Numbered from the stretch's first letter, positions 7,742 through 17,984 are shown. The stretch: DNA of 64,000 nt from Desmonostoc vinosum HA7617-LM4 (GCA_019359515.1 JAHHHC010000012.1:89984-153983), one strand, 5' to 3'. Numbers and translations are program-made. Notes: generated by a model from the sequence alone, not told the origin.

Positions 7742-10700
7742 ATGATCCCAGTACAACTTATCCTCAAAAACTTCCTTAGTTACCGTGATGCAACTTTAGA
7801 TTTTCGTGGTTTGCATACGGCTTGTATTTGTGGTTCTAATGGCGCGGGTAAATCTTCCCTCTTGGAAGCAATTACTTGGGCAATTTGGGGCGAAAGCCGT
7901 GCTGCTGCTGAGGATGATGTCATCCATGCAGGCTCAAAAGAAGTTCGGGTTGATTTTACTTTCCAAAGTAACGAACAAAAATATCGGGTGATTCGCACAC
8001 GAATTCGGGGTGCTAGTAGTGTCTTGGAATTTCAAATAGAAACACCTTCAGGCTTTCGCCCTCTCACTGGCAAAGGAGTCAGGGCAACGCAGGATTTGAT
8101 TCTAGAACATATTAAATTGGATTACGATACTTTTATCAATTCTGCTTACTTGCGTCAAGGTCGTGCAGACGAATTCATGCTCAAGCGCCCCACTGAACGC
8201 AAAGAAATTTTAGCAGAGTTGTTAAAGCTCAACCAATACGATGAATTAGAAGAACGGGCAAAAGAATCTTCGCGGCAGTTTAAAGCACGGGTTGAGGAAT
8301 TAGAACGTTCTTTAGACTCGATCAAAGTTCAACTGCAACAGCGTGAGACAACCCAAGCGCAAAGAGACGAGTTAGAAGCTGAACACAACCAATTACAACA
8401 AGTACAAGCTTTTGACACTATTCAATTACAAAGTTTACAAGTGGTGCAGCACCAGCGCCAAGGCTGGGAGCAACAGTTGAGCTTTGTCAGGCAGCAGTAC
8501 CAAAATCTTACCCAAGATTGCGATCGCCTCCAACAAGAGCAGTCAGCAATTGGTAGTCAGCGAGCAGATTTAGGGGCAATCTTAAATCGGGAAGCTGAGA
8601 TTAAAACCGGATATACTCAGTATCAAAATTTACAATGTCAAGAAGAAGCCTTTGCTACTAAATTTGAAGCATACACCCGTGCTGGGCAGACTCGCCAACA
8701 AAAGCAACAACAACTGCTCAAACAAATCCACGAAATCGAACGGCAACTACAACAAGCCCAGGCTCAACTAGAAGCTTTGGGGCAACAAGAGCGCGAAATT
8801 CAGCAAACTCTGACAAAATCAGGTGAAGTAGAAACGGCTTTAGCACAGCTAGCCGCCGCACGTCGCCATGTTGCTCATTTAGATCAACTACAAATGCAAG
8901 TGGCTCCTTTGTTGCAACAACGAGCAACTTTACAAAGCCAACTAGATCGTACCCAAGCTGGTTTAGTAGCACGACTCGAACAACTACAAGCTACCGAAGA
9001 TCAACTGCAACGCACCTCACGCCGTCAACCACAACTCCAACAAGCGGTAATGGATGTAGCAGTGCAAATTGAGGAGTTGGAGAAAAAACGGGTTTACCTG
9101 CAAAGGGTACAAGAAAAAGGACAAGAAAGGCGTCACTTCATTGAACGTCTGCAAGCACACCAACGAGACTATGAAAAATTACTAGGAGAACTAGAGCAAA
9201 AACTGCAAATGCTCCAGAATCCTGATGCGCTTTGTCCCTTGTGCGAACGCCCACTAGATGAACACCACTGGAACCGCGTGGTGGAAAAAACTCAAGTTGA
9301 GTTACAAGATACTCAAGGGCAATTTTGGGTGGTGCGAGAACAAATGGCTGTTTCGGACAGAGAAATTCAGGTACTGAGGCAGGAATACCGTGAAATATCG
9401 CAACACTTGGCAGCTTACGATACCTTGCGCGAACAACGGGGACAGTTGGCAGCCCAGTTAGAAGCAACAACAGATGTCCAACAACAATTACAGCAAATCG
9501 CCCACGAAAAGCAGCACTTAGAGCGATCGCTACAAGCTGGTGATTACGCGCCCAATCAACAAGCTGAGCTACAACAGCTCAATCAATATCTGCAACAACT
9601 CAATTACAATGAACAAGACCACGCTTTGGCTCGTAGTGAAGTAGAACGCTGGCGCTGGGCAGAGATTAAACAAGGGCAGATTAAGGATGCTACAAAGCGA
9701 CAAACACAATTAGCTATTCGCAAACCAGAGTTACAAGCCACTATTACTCAATTACAAACCAGAATTAAGCAAGAGGAAATAGATTCTGATTGTGCCAAAC
9801 AAATCGCGGCACTTGATCGCCATATTGCTGAGATTGGCTACAGTTCAGAGCAACACAATAATTTACGTCTGGCTGTTAAGCAAGCTCAATCTTGGCATTT
9901 GCGCTATCAACAATTGTTATCGGCTCAGCAACAGTACCCCCAACTGCAAGTAAGATTGCAAGAGTTGGAGAGTTCGAGAAATGCCAGATTAACTGAACGG
10001 CAGCAACTTGCAAATCAAATCGAAAGTATTGTCCAACAGCTAGAAGCAACAGCCAATCCCACAGCCCAAATCCAAGCTATAGAGCAACAGCTGGCAATAC
10101 GTAGGCGGCAACTTGATGAGCAAATAACCAAGTTGGGACGTTTAGAACAACTGGCTCATCAGTTGGAAACGTTGCAAATTCAATATGAACAACAGCAGCA
10201 ACAACTACAAGCTGCGAAAAAACAACATCGTATTTATCAGGAATTAGCGCAAGCTTTTGGTAAAAATGGTATCCAAGCACTGATGATTGAGAATGTGCTT
10301 CCGCAACTAGAAGCGCAGACAAATCAATTACTGTCTCGTCTGAGTGCTAATCAGTTACATGTACAATTTATTACGCAAAAAGCCGGACGCAGTGGCAAGT
10401 CAACAAAGAAAAACGCCAAGCTGATAGACACATTAGATATATTAATCGCTGATGCCAGAGGCACGCGAGCTTATGAAACTTACTCTGGTGGGGAGGCATT
10501 TAGAATCAACTTTGCTATCCGTTTAGCTTTAGCGAAATTATTGGCACAACGAGCAGGAGCAGCATTGCAATTGCTGATTGTCGATGAAGGGTTTGGTACC
10601 CAGGATGCTGAAGGATGCGATCGCCTGATTGCAGCCATAAATGCGATCGCTTCTGATTTTGCTTGCATCCTCACCGTTACTCATATGCCCCATCTCAAAG

Positions 10701-10768
10701 AAGCCTTTCAAGCCCGAATTGAAGTTAATAAAACTCAGCAAGGTTCACAACTGCATCTGTTAATTTAA
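7742..10768 (+). CDS. sbcC: Exonuclease subunit SbcC (SMC-like ATPase)
   Basis: 1008 residues from the ATG beginning M-I-P-V-Q-L-I-L-K-N-F-L-S-Y-R. A GTG 51 nt upstream is in frame, but the added residues do not look like SbcC. Walker A G-S-N-G-A-G-K-S is at 31-38. Two long Gln-rich coiled coils flank the zinc hook C-P-L-C (498-501). The ABC signature Y-S-G-G-E-A-F-R lies near 912-919 and Walker B L-L-I-V-D-E-G-F-G-T-Q-D near 943-954. SbcC works with the SbcD nuclease to cut DNA hairpins and palindromes. No sbcD is in this window. The gene stands alone. The surrounding sequence is rich in palindromic repeats, which are natural substrates of such a complex. Confidence 0.93.
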   Translation: MIPVQLILKNFLSYRDATLDFRGLHTACICGSNGAGKSSLLEAITWAIWGESRAAAEDDVIHAGSKEVRVDFTFQSNEQKYRVIRTRIRGASSVLEFQIETPSGFRPLTGKGVRATQDLILEHIKLDYDTFINSAYLRQGRADEFMLKRPTERKEILAELLKLNQYDELEERAKESSRQFKARVEELERSLDSIKVQLQQRETTQAQRDELEAEHNQLQQVQAFDTIQLQSLQVVQHQRQGWEQQLSFVRQQYQNLTQDCDRLQQEQSAIGSQRADLGAILNREAEIKTGYTQYQNLQCQEEAFATKFEAYTRAGQTRQQKQQQLLKQIHEIERQLQQAQAQLEALGQQEREIQQTLTKSGEVETALAQLAAARRHVAHLDQLQMQVAPLLQQRATLQSQLDRTQAGLVARLEQLQATEDQLQRTSRRQPQLQQAVMDVAVQIEELEKKRVYLQRVQEKGQERRHFIERLQAHQRDYEKLLGELEQKLQMLQNPDALCPLCERPLDEHHWNRVVEKTQVELQDTQGQFWVVREQMAVSDREIQVLRQEYREISQHLAAYDTLREQRGQLAAQLEATTDVQQQLQQIAHEKQHLERSLQAGDYAPNQQAELQQLNQYLQQLNYNEQDHALARSEVERWRWAEIKQGQIKDATKRQTQLAIRKPELQATITQLQTRIKQEEIDSDCAKQIAALDRHIAEIGYSSEQHNNLRLAVKQAQSWHLRYQQLLSAQQQYPQLQVRLQELESSRNARLTERQQLANQIESIVQQLEATANPTAQIQAIEQQLAIRRRQLDEQITKLGRLEQLAHQLETLQIQYEQQQQQLQAAKKQHRIYQELAQAFGKNGIQALMIENVLPQLEAQTNQLLSRLSANQLHVQFITQKAGRSGKSTKKNAKLIDTLDILIADARGTRAYETYSGGEAFRINFAIRLALAKLLAQRAGAALQLLIVDEGFGTQDAEGCDRLIAAINAIASDFACILTVTHMPHLKEAFQARIEVNKTQQGSQLHLLI

Positions 10769-11302
10769 TAATTTGTGTGCAAAAAAACAGAAAAACTCAA
10801 AAAGCTTAAGTTCCATCTCAAAATCTAGATTTTCACTGGTAAAGATGGTTCAAAATTGGCAATTATGACCAAGTAGATGGTTATTATATGCTTACTTGTT
10901 TTGATAGAAATAGCATATTTATAACGATTGAGAGTTAGTACAAGAAACAACAAATAAATACGTGTGTTTACCAAGTTGATTGATTGCAAGTTTTTAGACT
11001 CAGGCTGTGTTGGTATCAATAACATGAGTCCAATATACCCTAAACTTTCATTACGACTTCGTGGTACTTGTATTTAATTTAACACGATTTTTGCTGATGT
11101 ATAAAATCTGTCATTATAATAATTAGAAAATTTTTTACTAAATTATAAAAACAGAGTTTAAATTAACTTTAAGAAAGGAGAAAAATAATATTAAGATCTA
11201 AAAAAAGTTTCAATATCCCTAAATAAAAAGCAAGTGCTGAGCAATTACTAAAAAATATATAAACATAAAAATCATAAATCATATAATAAAGCAGAGACTA
11301 CA
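10769..11302. other. AT-rich intergenic region, no gene seen
   Basis: About 530 bp between sbcC and the GGDEF-EAL gene. It becomes extremely A/T-rich after 11040. No RNA gene, repeat family or terminator was recognised. The promoter of the following gene must be here, but no clear elements stand out. Confidence 0.5.
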
Positions 11303-13834
11303 ATGGTACTGTTGATGCTTGGTGTATTTACCTGCTTAGGAGCAAAATTCCTCGCCCTATGTATCTCCAAATCTCTATGGTCACTAAAAAATATTAACTT
11401 TGACAAAGTTAGTAAAAACGACAAAAGTAAAGCGAAAAAAACTCGCAAACGGACAAAAAGAATAGCTCTAAATTCTAGCGATCGCTACCTAGATGCACTT
11501 GTAAAAGTAGAAAGTTCCCTACTAACTTTTGATGGTAGTACCAATTGCTACATAAAAGTTTTGCAAATTTTAGGAAAAGTTTGCAGAGCTAATCGGATTT
11601 ATATATGTGAAGTAAATAATCATGAAAATGACAATTTAGAAATTCATCCCAAAGCAGAATGGTGTGCCAAAGGTATGCAGTTGCGAAGTGACAACTTTTG
11701 TTGGCAAAACCTTGCTGATAAATGTTTTTCACATTGGTTACACAGACTAGTAGAAGGCAACATCATTACCGACGTAGTGACAGAATTTAGTAAATCAGAA
11801 CGTGAGATTTTAGAACAGCAAGGTGTAAAAACGATCTTGACTTTACCAATCATTGTCAAGGATCAGTTTATAGGTTTTATTAGCTTTGATGACTGTATAG
11901 TAGCGCAGGCTTGGGAAGTGCAAGAAATAACATTTTTGCAAGCAGTAGTGGGTGCGCTATCCTTGGCAAATGAACGCTTGTTAGTAGAAGATGCAATACA
12001 AACAGTCATTTTCCAAAATAAAAATTTTACTTCTCAATTGGAAAACACCATCTGGGAGCGTACTGCCAAATTACATGCAGAGATTGCAGAACGTCAGCGT
12101 GTACAAGCTGAACTAGAAAAACTTTTGTCTTTACAACAAGCAACCCTGGAATCTGCAAATGATGGGATTTTATTGCTAGATAGTCAAGGCAAAATTACGG
12201 GTTTTAATCAAAAGTTTATCCAAATTTGGGGTATTCCTGAGTCGTTGATGAAGTCAGGAAATTACAAACAAGCACTCAGAGTAGCACTAAAACAGTTAGA
12301 AAAACCCAGAAAGTATCTTGCCAGAATTAAGGAAATATACCTGACTTTAGAGGCGCAAACTGATGATAGTAATGATGCGATCGCATTTCAAGACGGGAGA
12401 GTATTTGAGCTTTATTCTCAACCGCAGTGCTTTGAAGGCAAAATTATTGGTAGAGTTTGGAGTTTTCATGATGTTACTGCCTACAAGTATGCAGAAGCCA
12501 AAATTCGTTATCAAGCTTCTCATGATTCTTTAACAAATCTACCTAATCGATTGCTATTCAATGAACAACTTGCAGAATCGTTAACACAAGCTTGTCAAAG
12601 TGGTAAGAATTTAGCTGTTTGTTTTTTGGATTTAGACCGCTTCAAAACTATTAACAATACATTAGGTCATGTTGTCGGTGATCAATTATTGCAAAATGTC
12701 GCCCAACGTCTCACAACATGTCTGCGATCGGGTGATGCCATTGCCCGTTGGGGTGGTGACGAATTTATCCTAATTTTACATGAAATTAGTGATGCTAAAG
12801 ATGCTGCTTATATTCAAGAGCGGATATTAGCAGCTTTCAAAACTGGATTTAATATAGAAAATCACTGCCTGCACATCAGCGCTAGTGTAGGAGTCGCTCT
12901 CTATCCCATCCATGGAGAAGATGCAGAAACCCTAGTTAAACATGCTGATGCTGCACTGTATCGTGTTAAATTACAAGGACGCAACAACTATCAAGTTTAT
13001 AACTCGGCTATCAATTCACACACTTCAGAATTATTAATCTTAGAAAACAGTTTGCATTATGCTTTAGAACGGCAAGAATTTGAAGTTTACTATCAACCAC
13101 AAGTTAAGACTAGTACGGGTGAGATTCCTACGATGGAAGCTTTACTGCGTTGGCAACATCCTGAACTAGGTTTAATTCCTCCAGAAAAATTTATTCCCCT
13201 TGCTGAAGAAACGGGATTGATTGTTCCCATTGGCGAATGGGTTTTAAGAACTGCTTGCGCTCAAAATAAAGCTTGGCAAGAAACTTTTGGCTTATCATCA
13301 CTATCAGTAGCTGTTAACCTTTCGGTAAGACAATTTAAACAACCCGATTTAGTTAATATGGTGGCACAAATTCTATCAGAAACTAAATTGAAACCCCATT
13401 ATTTGGAACTAGAAATTACCGAAAGTGTTGCTATGCAAAATATAGCTTTAACCAAAGCCATTCTGAGTGAATTGTGTAATCTTGGTGTTTCTCTCTCCAT
13501 TGATGACTTCGGTACTGGATATTGCTCTTTAAGTTATCTCAAGAATTTTCCTATTCATTCATTAAAAATTGATAGATCTTTTGTGCGCGATTTAACTAGT
13601 GATACTAACGACGCTGCTATCACAACTGCAATCATCGCTTTAGCTCACGGACTCAATCTTGCAGTCGTTGCTGAAGGAGTAGAAACTGAAGAACAACGTA
13701 ATTTATTACGAGTTATTGAATGCGAACTCATGCAAGGGCATCTTTTTAGTCATCCTGTATCTGCTGAGGATGCCTCAATATTATTAAGAAAGTGGAAATC
13801 TCACAAAATTAATACAACCTATCTAGTTGCGTAG
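11303..13834 (+). CDS. GAF-PAS-GGDEF-EAL cyclic di-GMP signalling protein
   Basis: 843 residues. A hydrophobic N-terminus (about 1-26) may anchor it. A GAF domain (about 65-230), a short coiled coil, a PAS domain (about 275-395), a GGDEF domain (about 405-565) and an EAL domain (about 580-835) follow. The GGDEF motif is intact (484-488) and is preceded by the R-x-x-D inhibitory site five residues upstream. The EAL motif (612-614) and the D-D-F-G-T-G loop are also intact. Both diguanylate cyclase and phosphodiesterase activities are therefore possible; which dominates cannot be told from sequence. Cyclic di-GMP commonly controls polysaccharide production and motility. Confidence 0.93.
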   Translation: MVLLMLGVFTCLGAKFLALCISKSLWSLKNINFDKVSKNDKSKAKKTRKRTKRIALNSSDRYLDALVKVESSLLTFDGSTNCYIKVLQILGKVCRANRIYICEVNNHENDNLEIHPKAEWCAKGMQLRSDNFCWQNLADKCFSHWLHRLVEGNIITDVVTEFSKSEREILEQQGVKTILTLPIIVKDQFIGFISFDDCIVAQAWEVQEITFLQAVVGALSLANERLLVEDAIQTVIFQNKNFTSQLENTIWERTAKLHAEIAERQRVQAELEKLLSLQQATLESANDGILLLDSQGKITGFNQKFIQIWGIPESLMKSGNYKQALRVALKQLEKPRKYLARIKEIYLTLEAQTDDSNDAIAFQDGRVFELYSQPQCFEGKIIGRVWSFHDVTAYKYAEAKIRYQASHDSLTNLPNRLLFNEQLAESLTQACQSGKNLAVCFLDLDRFKTINNTLGHVVGDQLLQNVAQRLTTCLRSGDAIARWGGDEFILILHEISDAKDAAYIQERILAAFKTGFNIENHCLHISASVGVALYPIHGEDAETLVKHADAALYRVKLQGRNNYQVYNSAINSHTSELLILENSLHYALERQEFEVYYQPQVKTSTGEIPTMEALLRWQHPELGLIPPEKFIPLAEETGLIVPIGEWVLRTACAQNKAWQETFGLSSLSVAVNLSVRQFKQPDLVNMVAQILSETKLKPHYLELEITESVAMQNIALTKAILSELCNLGVSLSIDDFGTGYCSLSYLKNFPIHSLKIDRSFVRDLTSDTNDAAITTAIIALAHGLNLAVVAEGVETEEQRNLLRVIECELMQGHLFSHPVSAEDASILLRKWKSHKINTTYLVA

Positions 13835-13873
13835 CAGTCCCCAGTACCTAATCCCAAGTCCCTTTGACATTAA

Positions 13874-13905
13874 AGGAGTCAGGATAATTACATATCCTGA
13901 CTCCT
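13874..13905. terminator. Inverted repeat between convergent genes
   Basis: A perfect 13-bp stem (AGGAGTCAGGATA / TATCCTGACTCCT) with a 6-nt loop lies between the ends of the GGDEF-EAL gene and the convergent pentapeptide gene. It has no long T-run, so it may be a weak bidirectional terminator or an mRNA-end hairpin. Confidence 0.6.
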
Positions 13906-13963
13906 AACTTCTTGCTTAACGAAGCAAAATTGTATCTATTTCAATCTACTTATTTGCTTGGCT

Positions 13964-14419
13964 CTAATCCCAATCGGGGATTTGTGCATCTTCACCACCA
14001 ATACCGATGCCGGTATTATATATTTCAGCATCAGTAAGATTGAGGTTATTCATTGATGCTCCATACACATTTGAATCGTTGATTGTAGCCTTAGTAAAAT
14101 TAACCCCATTGAGATTAGCTTGCTTGAAGTTGACATTAGTCACAAACGCGGATGTTAAGTTAGCGCCTTTCAAGTTAGCACGAGTGAGATCAGCACCTTC
14201 AAGATTGGCTCCAGTAAGGTTGGCTCCTTGAAGATTAGCTCCTCTCAAGTCGGCACCAATTAAATGAGCGCCACTGAGGTTAACTCCTGATAGGTTGCAC
14301 CGATTACATTCCCCAGTTGAAAACAGTTTTTGTAAATCCTGCGGATTCTCTGCTTGAACCGAGCCAGAGAAAAAGAGGGGAGTTGCTAAGGCTATGGCCG
14401 CTAGTAGCTGGAGTTTCAT
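13964..14419 (-). CDS. Exported pentapeptide repeat protein
   Basis: 151 residues. A signal peptide (M-K-L-Q-L-L-A-A-I-A-L-A-T-P-L-F, cleavage after V-Q-A) leads to a short linker with C-x-x-C, then about 16 tandem A(D/N)LXX pentapeptides forming a right-handed beta-helix. The start is supported by GGGGG 7 nt upstream. Such proteins are numerous in cyanobacteria, often in the thylakoid lumen or periplasm; their function is mostly unknown. The C-terminus (G-I-G-I-G-G-E-D-A-Q-I-P-D-W-D) is acidic. Confidence 0.85.
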   Translation of the reverse strand: MKLQLLAAIALATPLFFSGSVQAENPQDLQKLFSTGECNRCNLSGVNLSGAHLIGADLRGANLQGANLTGANLEGADLTRANLKGANLTSAFVTNVNFKQANLNGVNFTKATINDSNVYGASMNNLNLTDAEIYNTGIGIGGEDAQIPDWD

Positions 14420-14812
14420 AATTTTCCCCCTTTATAATCAGTATTGCGTCCGTTCTTTCCCTCACGGCTCTATTATCTCACTAAACTGCTTGATGATTGT
14501 AGATTGACCTCACAATTTGGTTGTGATATGAAACCAATATTATGAAACTACCAAAAATATTATTTGCGCCCATTTTAAGCTGTTTTTGACCAAAAAAGTC
14601 TAAAAAATAGCCACTATTAAATTAGTGTTAAAATTCTTAACGTGTTGCACTACTGGGCAGAGATTGCCTAGATTTTATAAGTATTTGTACTCTGTTAACC
14701 TGCCATTTTTTTCTTTATCATTCCTGGCGGTAAAAAATCGGAAGTTAGCCAAACAGATTAGTCATGTAGCATGGGATAACTTCCTCACCATGTTGGAGTA
14801 CAAAGGGGATAT
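14420..14812. other. Intergenic region with a small operator-like palindrome
   Basis: About 390 bp without a convincing gene between two minus-strand genes. At 14510-14526 there is a 6-5-6 inverted repeat (TCACAATTTGGTTGTGA) about 90 bp upstream of the pentapeptide gene, possibly an operator. A TATAAT on the minus strand is not clearly placed. Confidence 0.4.
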
Positions 14813-15694
14813 CTACAGTTGTGAAATACATAAGGATAACAGAAAGTCTCGCATGTACTGATTAACTAACTCAGGCTGTTCTTGCTGTACCCAATGACTA
14901 CAATTAGGTATATATTTAATTTGCAGATCTCTAACATAAGCTGCCGTACCGTAGGTTAATTCTTTACCTAGTGCAGCATCATTTTCTCCCCAAATCATCA
15001 ATGTTGGCACTTCCAAAACGCCCCAATCTTGATTGAACATTTTCTGCTGAAAGATATTGCGGTAGTAGTTTAACATCGCGGTAATTGCGCCACGTTTGGC
15101 AGCAGCATTTTTGTATGCATCAATATCTGCTGGCGAAAATGCATTTTTATTAACTGCCATTCCTTTAAGTGCCATTTCAATAGCTCGATAATCTAAAGAT
15201 TGTAAGAGTAGTTCTGGCAAAAATGGTAGTTGAAATAGGAAGATATAATTACTACGTAAAAGTTGTTGTGGAGTGCGTAAACTTTGGGCAAACTTGGCTG
15301 GATGAGGTAAGTTAAGTACGATTAATCGTTCTACCAGATCAGGATATTGATAGGCGAAATTCCAAGCGATCGCACCACCCCAATCATGTCCTACTAATAC
15401 ACATTTTTGATATCCTAATCCTTGAATTACTCCCTTAACATCTGCGACAAATTCATCCATAACATAAGCTGATTGCTCTTTTGGCTTATCACTATCGTTG
15501 TACCCACGCAAGTCAAGAGCAACAACTCGAAAATCTTTGGCAAATTCTTGTATTTGATGCCGCCAAGAGTACCAAAACTCAGGAAAACCATGCAACATCA
15601 ACATCAAGGGGCCTTCTCCTTGAGTGACATAGTGTAAATTAATTCCGTTGGTGGGGATAAATTCGTGTTTCCAGGAAGTTTCGACTACAGACAT
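14813..15694 (-). CDS. Alpha/beta hydrolase, epoxide hydrolase-like
   Basis: 293 residues. Motifs in order are the oxyanion H-G-F-P-E-F (35-40), the nucleophile elbow G-H-D-W-G-G with Asp104, a cap-region acid around W-G-E-N-D, and the catalytic His267 in C-S-H-W. An Asp nucleophile (not Ser) puts it in the epoxide hydrolase/haloalkane dehalogenase branch; the H-G-F-P-E-x-W-Y-S-W-R start favours epoxide hydrolase. Its substrate is unknown. It is cytoplasmic, with no signal peptide. There is no Shine-Dalgarno; the heptamer (TAATTCG) repeat begins about 10 nt upstream of the ATG. Confidence 0.85.
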   Translation of the reverse strand: MSVVETSWKHEFIPTNGINLHYVTQGEGPLMLMLHGFPEFWYSWRHQIQEFAKDFRVVALDLRGYNDSDKPKEQSAYVMDEFVADVKGVIQGLGYQKCVLVGHDWGGAIAWNFAYQYPDLVERLIVLNLPHPAKFAQSLRTPQQLLRSNYIFLFQLPFLPELLLQSLDYRAIEMALKGMAVNKNAFSPADIDAYKNAAAKRGAITAMLNYYRNIFQQKMFNQDWGVLEVPTLMIWGENDAALGKELTYGTAAYVRDLQIKYIPNCSHWVQQEQPELVNQYMRDFLLSLCISQL

Positions 15695-15701
15695 AATTAA
15701 A

Positions 15702-15905
15702 TAATTCGTAATTCGTAATTCGTAATGACGCGACGCTCCTGTGTCGCTCTAAGCGAAGCTATGCCGTAGGCTTTACGCTGACGCTCGTACCGACGCTCGA
15801 TGACTCGCTCTAAGCGAAGCTATGCCGCAGGCTTTACGCTACGCTATCGCTACCGCTTCGCTAACGCTATCGAGGACTCGCTACCGCTGCGAAGCGCGTA
15901 ATTAA
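15702..15905 (+). repeat. Composite palindromic dispersed repeat, copy A
   Basis: Starts with TAATTCG heptamers and continues through GACGCGACGCTCC and blocks such as CGCTCTAAGCGAAGCTATGCC (shortened here) and CCGYAGGCTTTACGCT repeated with small changes. It is GC-rich and full of short inverted repeats. The reverse complement is found at 21718-21983 and a shorter relative at 34860-34975. Confidence 0.85.
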
Positions 15906-16231
15906 GTTTTGTAATGGGGATTGAGCGCAAAGTCACCAGGGGGTTTCCTCCGATCTGAACTTTAGTAAGACAGACCCTAACACAAAACCTGCCGATTATA
16001 GAACCGGGGAACTTAAACCCACGGAACTAGTTGAATTTAACAATTAACACTTATTTAAGTAATAACGTTAATTTGAATAATACGCCTCTATTATTAGATA
16101 TAAATATCTAAAATTTAACTAATTAAAATCATTATAAATTTTAGTGAAAGCGGTACAAAACTTATCTTTTGATAGATGTGAACTTGAGATAAATATTGCT
16201 AAAAAAATAAATAAACTTCTCCCTAACTACC
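15906..16231. other. Intergenic region upstream of the DUF1206 gene
   Basis: About 330 bp of ordinary AT-rich sequence after the composite repeat. No gene or RNA was recognised. Short direct repeats rich in TTAATTTAA-like words are present. Confidence 0.4.
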
Positions 16232-17047
16232 ATGTCACAACAACTGAGATATCATTCTTCATCGTGGGTTGAAAGACTAGCACGGTTTGGCTATATTTCT
16301 AAGGGAGTAGTTTACGGCGTTGTTGGTATCCTGGCAGCACAGGCGGCTTTTGGTACAGGTGGGAGAACAACAGATACTAAAGGCGCTCTTAGTACGATCG
16401 CTAATCAACCATTTGGTAAGTTTTTACTAGCTTTGGTAGCAATTGGCTTAATTGGATACGTATTGTGGCGTTTTTTTCAAGTAATTAAAGACCCTGAAAA
16501 TAAAGGTAACGATGCCAAGGGTTTGGCACAACGAATCGGTTATGCAATTAATGGTTTTATTTATGCAGGTTTAGCCTTCAGTGCCATACGAATTATTAGC
16601 GGTTCTGGTGATGGTGGAAGTAGTAACTCTACCGAAGATTGGACTGCACGTTTGCTTTCTCAGCCCTTTGGTAAATGGTTAGTCGGAACTGTAGGAGTAT
16701 TCATAATTGCTTTAGGTTTCTATCAGTTTTATCAAGCTTATAGTGTCAAATTTCGTAGAGAACTTGATTTATCTGAGTTAGATCACAGAGAAACTCAATG
16801 GCTGATTGGAATTTGTAGATTTGGTTTGTTAGCAAGGGGTATAGTATTCTGCATTATCGGTTGGTTTCTGATTCAAGCGGCAACTCAGTCAAATGCCGCT
16901 GCTGCTGGAGGGTTGGATGAAGCGTTACAAACTCTCGCTCAACAGCCTTATGGTTCATGGCTTTTGGGCATTGTAGCTTTAGGTTTGGTTGCCTATGGAA
17001 TCTATACAATAATTCAGGGGCGATACCGTCGCATAACTACAGGCTAG
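16232..17047 (+). CDS. DUF1206 family membrane protein
   Basis: 271 residues with six hydrophobic helices arranged as three repeated pairs. Each repeat has an R-F/I-G-Y-x-x-x-G or similar loop, then a Q-P-F/Y-G-x-x-L/W motif (Q-P-F-G-K-F-L, Q-P-F-G-K-W-L, Q-P-Y-G-S-W-L). This triple repeat is the DUF1206 layout. The function is unknown; an inner-membrane location is clear. The gene is followed by a terminator-like inverted repeat and the convergent aroK. Confidence 0.85.
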   Translation: MSQQLRYHSSSWVERLARFGYISKGVVYGVVGILAAQAAFGTGGRTTDTKGALSTIANQPFGKFLLALVAIGLIGYVLWRFFQVIKDPENKGNDAKGLAQRIGYAINGFIYAGLAFSAIRIISGSGDGGSSNSTEDWTARLLSQPFGKWLVGTVGVFIIALGFYQFYQAYSVKFRRELDLSELDHRETQWLIGICRFGLLARGIVFCIIGWFLIQAATQSNAAAAGGLDEALQTLAQQPYGSWLLGIVALGLVAYGIYTIIQGRYRRITTG

Positions 17048-17073
17048 TCGGAGATGAGGGGAATGAGGAAGCA

Positions 17074-17126
17074 GGGAGCAAGGAGAGGGGAAAAGTTAGA
17101 TATATGTCTCCCCCTTGCTCCTTTTT
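17074..17126 (+). terminator. Possible terminator of the DUF1206 gene
   Basis: GGAGCAAGG (17075-17083) pairs with CCTTGCTCC (17113-17121), which is followed by five T. The loop is long (29 nt) and purine-rich, so efficiency is uncertain. Confidence 0.45.
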
Positions 17127-17162
17127 CCCTACCTACCCCTGTGCCTGTTCTCCATCCCCAAA

Positions 17163-17711
17163 CTAGTGAGAAACTGACGTTTTTAACACGCTAGGAATTG
17201 CTTCCATGATTCTATTAGCAATTTCTTCTGCTGCGTCTCCTTCGCTGACGGTGATTTGCAAATCAGCTTGGGAATAAAGTGGTTGTCGTTGTTCCAGAAG
17301 CGATCGCAATTTTTCTTTCGGGTCAGCGTCCTGCAACAGTGGTCTTGTGGTATCCTCTGTTAAACGGCTGTAAAGCAATTCCAGTGGCACATTCAACCAC
17401 ACTATTAAACCATGGTGCAGGTAACTCCAGTTTTCTTGCCGCACTACGATGCCCCCACCTGTAGCTATGGTTAATTTTGTATAAGCACAAACTTGTGCTA
17501 ATACATCACTTTCTAGCTGGCGAAATGCTGTTTCGCCTTCCTCAGCAAATATTTGATTGATTGATTTACCAGCTGCTTGAACAATCACATCATCAGTATC
17601 TACGAACCCATAACCCAATTGCTTTGCTACTAAGCGCCCTACAGTTGTTTTACCAACGCCCATCATGCCAATTAAATATAGGTTGACTCCTTGCAATAAG
17701 CTGTCTACCAA
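17163..17711 (-). CDS. aroK: Shikimate kinase
   Basis: 182 residues. It phosphorylates shikimate with ATP in the chorismate pathway to aromatic amino acids. Walker A G-M-M-G-V-G-K-T (15-22), the shikimate-binding D-T-D-D (38-41), the G-G-G motif (85-87) and the lid R-P-L-L are present. Start: TTG with GGAG 9 nt upstream; no in-frame ATG lies upstream before a stop, and the next ATG falls inside Walker A, so TTG is the start. Cytoplasmic. It is convergent with the DUF1206 gene and has no other aromatic-pathway gene beside it. Confidence 0.95.
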   Translation of the reverse strand: MVDSLLQGVNLYLIGMMGVGKTTVGRLVAKQLGYGFVDTDDVIVQAAGKSINQIFAEEGETAFRQLESDVLAQVCAYTKLTIATGGGIVVRQENWSYLHHGLIVWLNVPLELLYSRLTEDTTRPLLQDADPKEKLRSLLEQRQPLYSQADLQITVSEGDAAEEIANRIMEAIPSVLKTSVSH

Positions 17712-17984
17712 ATTACTTTGCTCCAGTTATGAGTGATCTTAATCGCTGTTTGAGACTGACAAAAAACCGGATAATGACGGACTTTGAAGCCTTACAATAC
17801 TTTATTTTAGTACTGACTTGTTGCCTAAAATCAAATTGACGAGCGATCGCAGCCAGCGAACATCTAATATTCAAAGGTGTCTCTTACTCCCAGATAAGAA
17901 CAGCAAATAGGAAAAACTATTCCCTGTTTGCTGGCTGCGATGATAAAATCTATCATCACTAGCTAGCAATTAGGGGGTTAAAGC

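Noticed and set aside
14625..14861. 78-residue plus-strand ORF
   Set aside because: Overlaps the end of the alpha/beta hydrolase gene and has no start signal.
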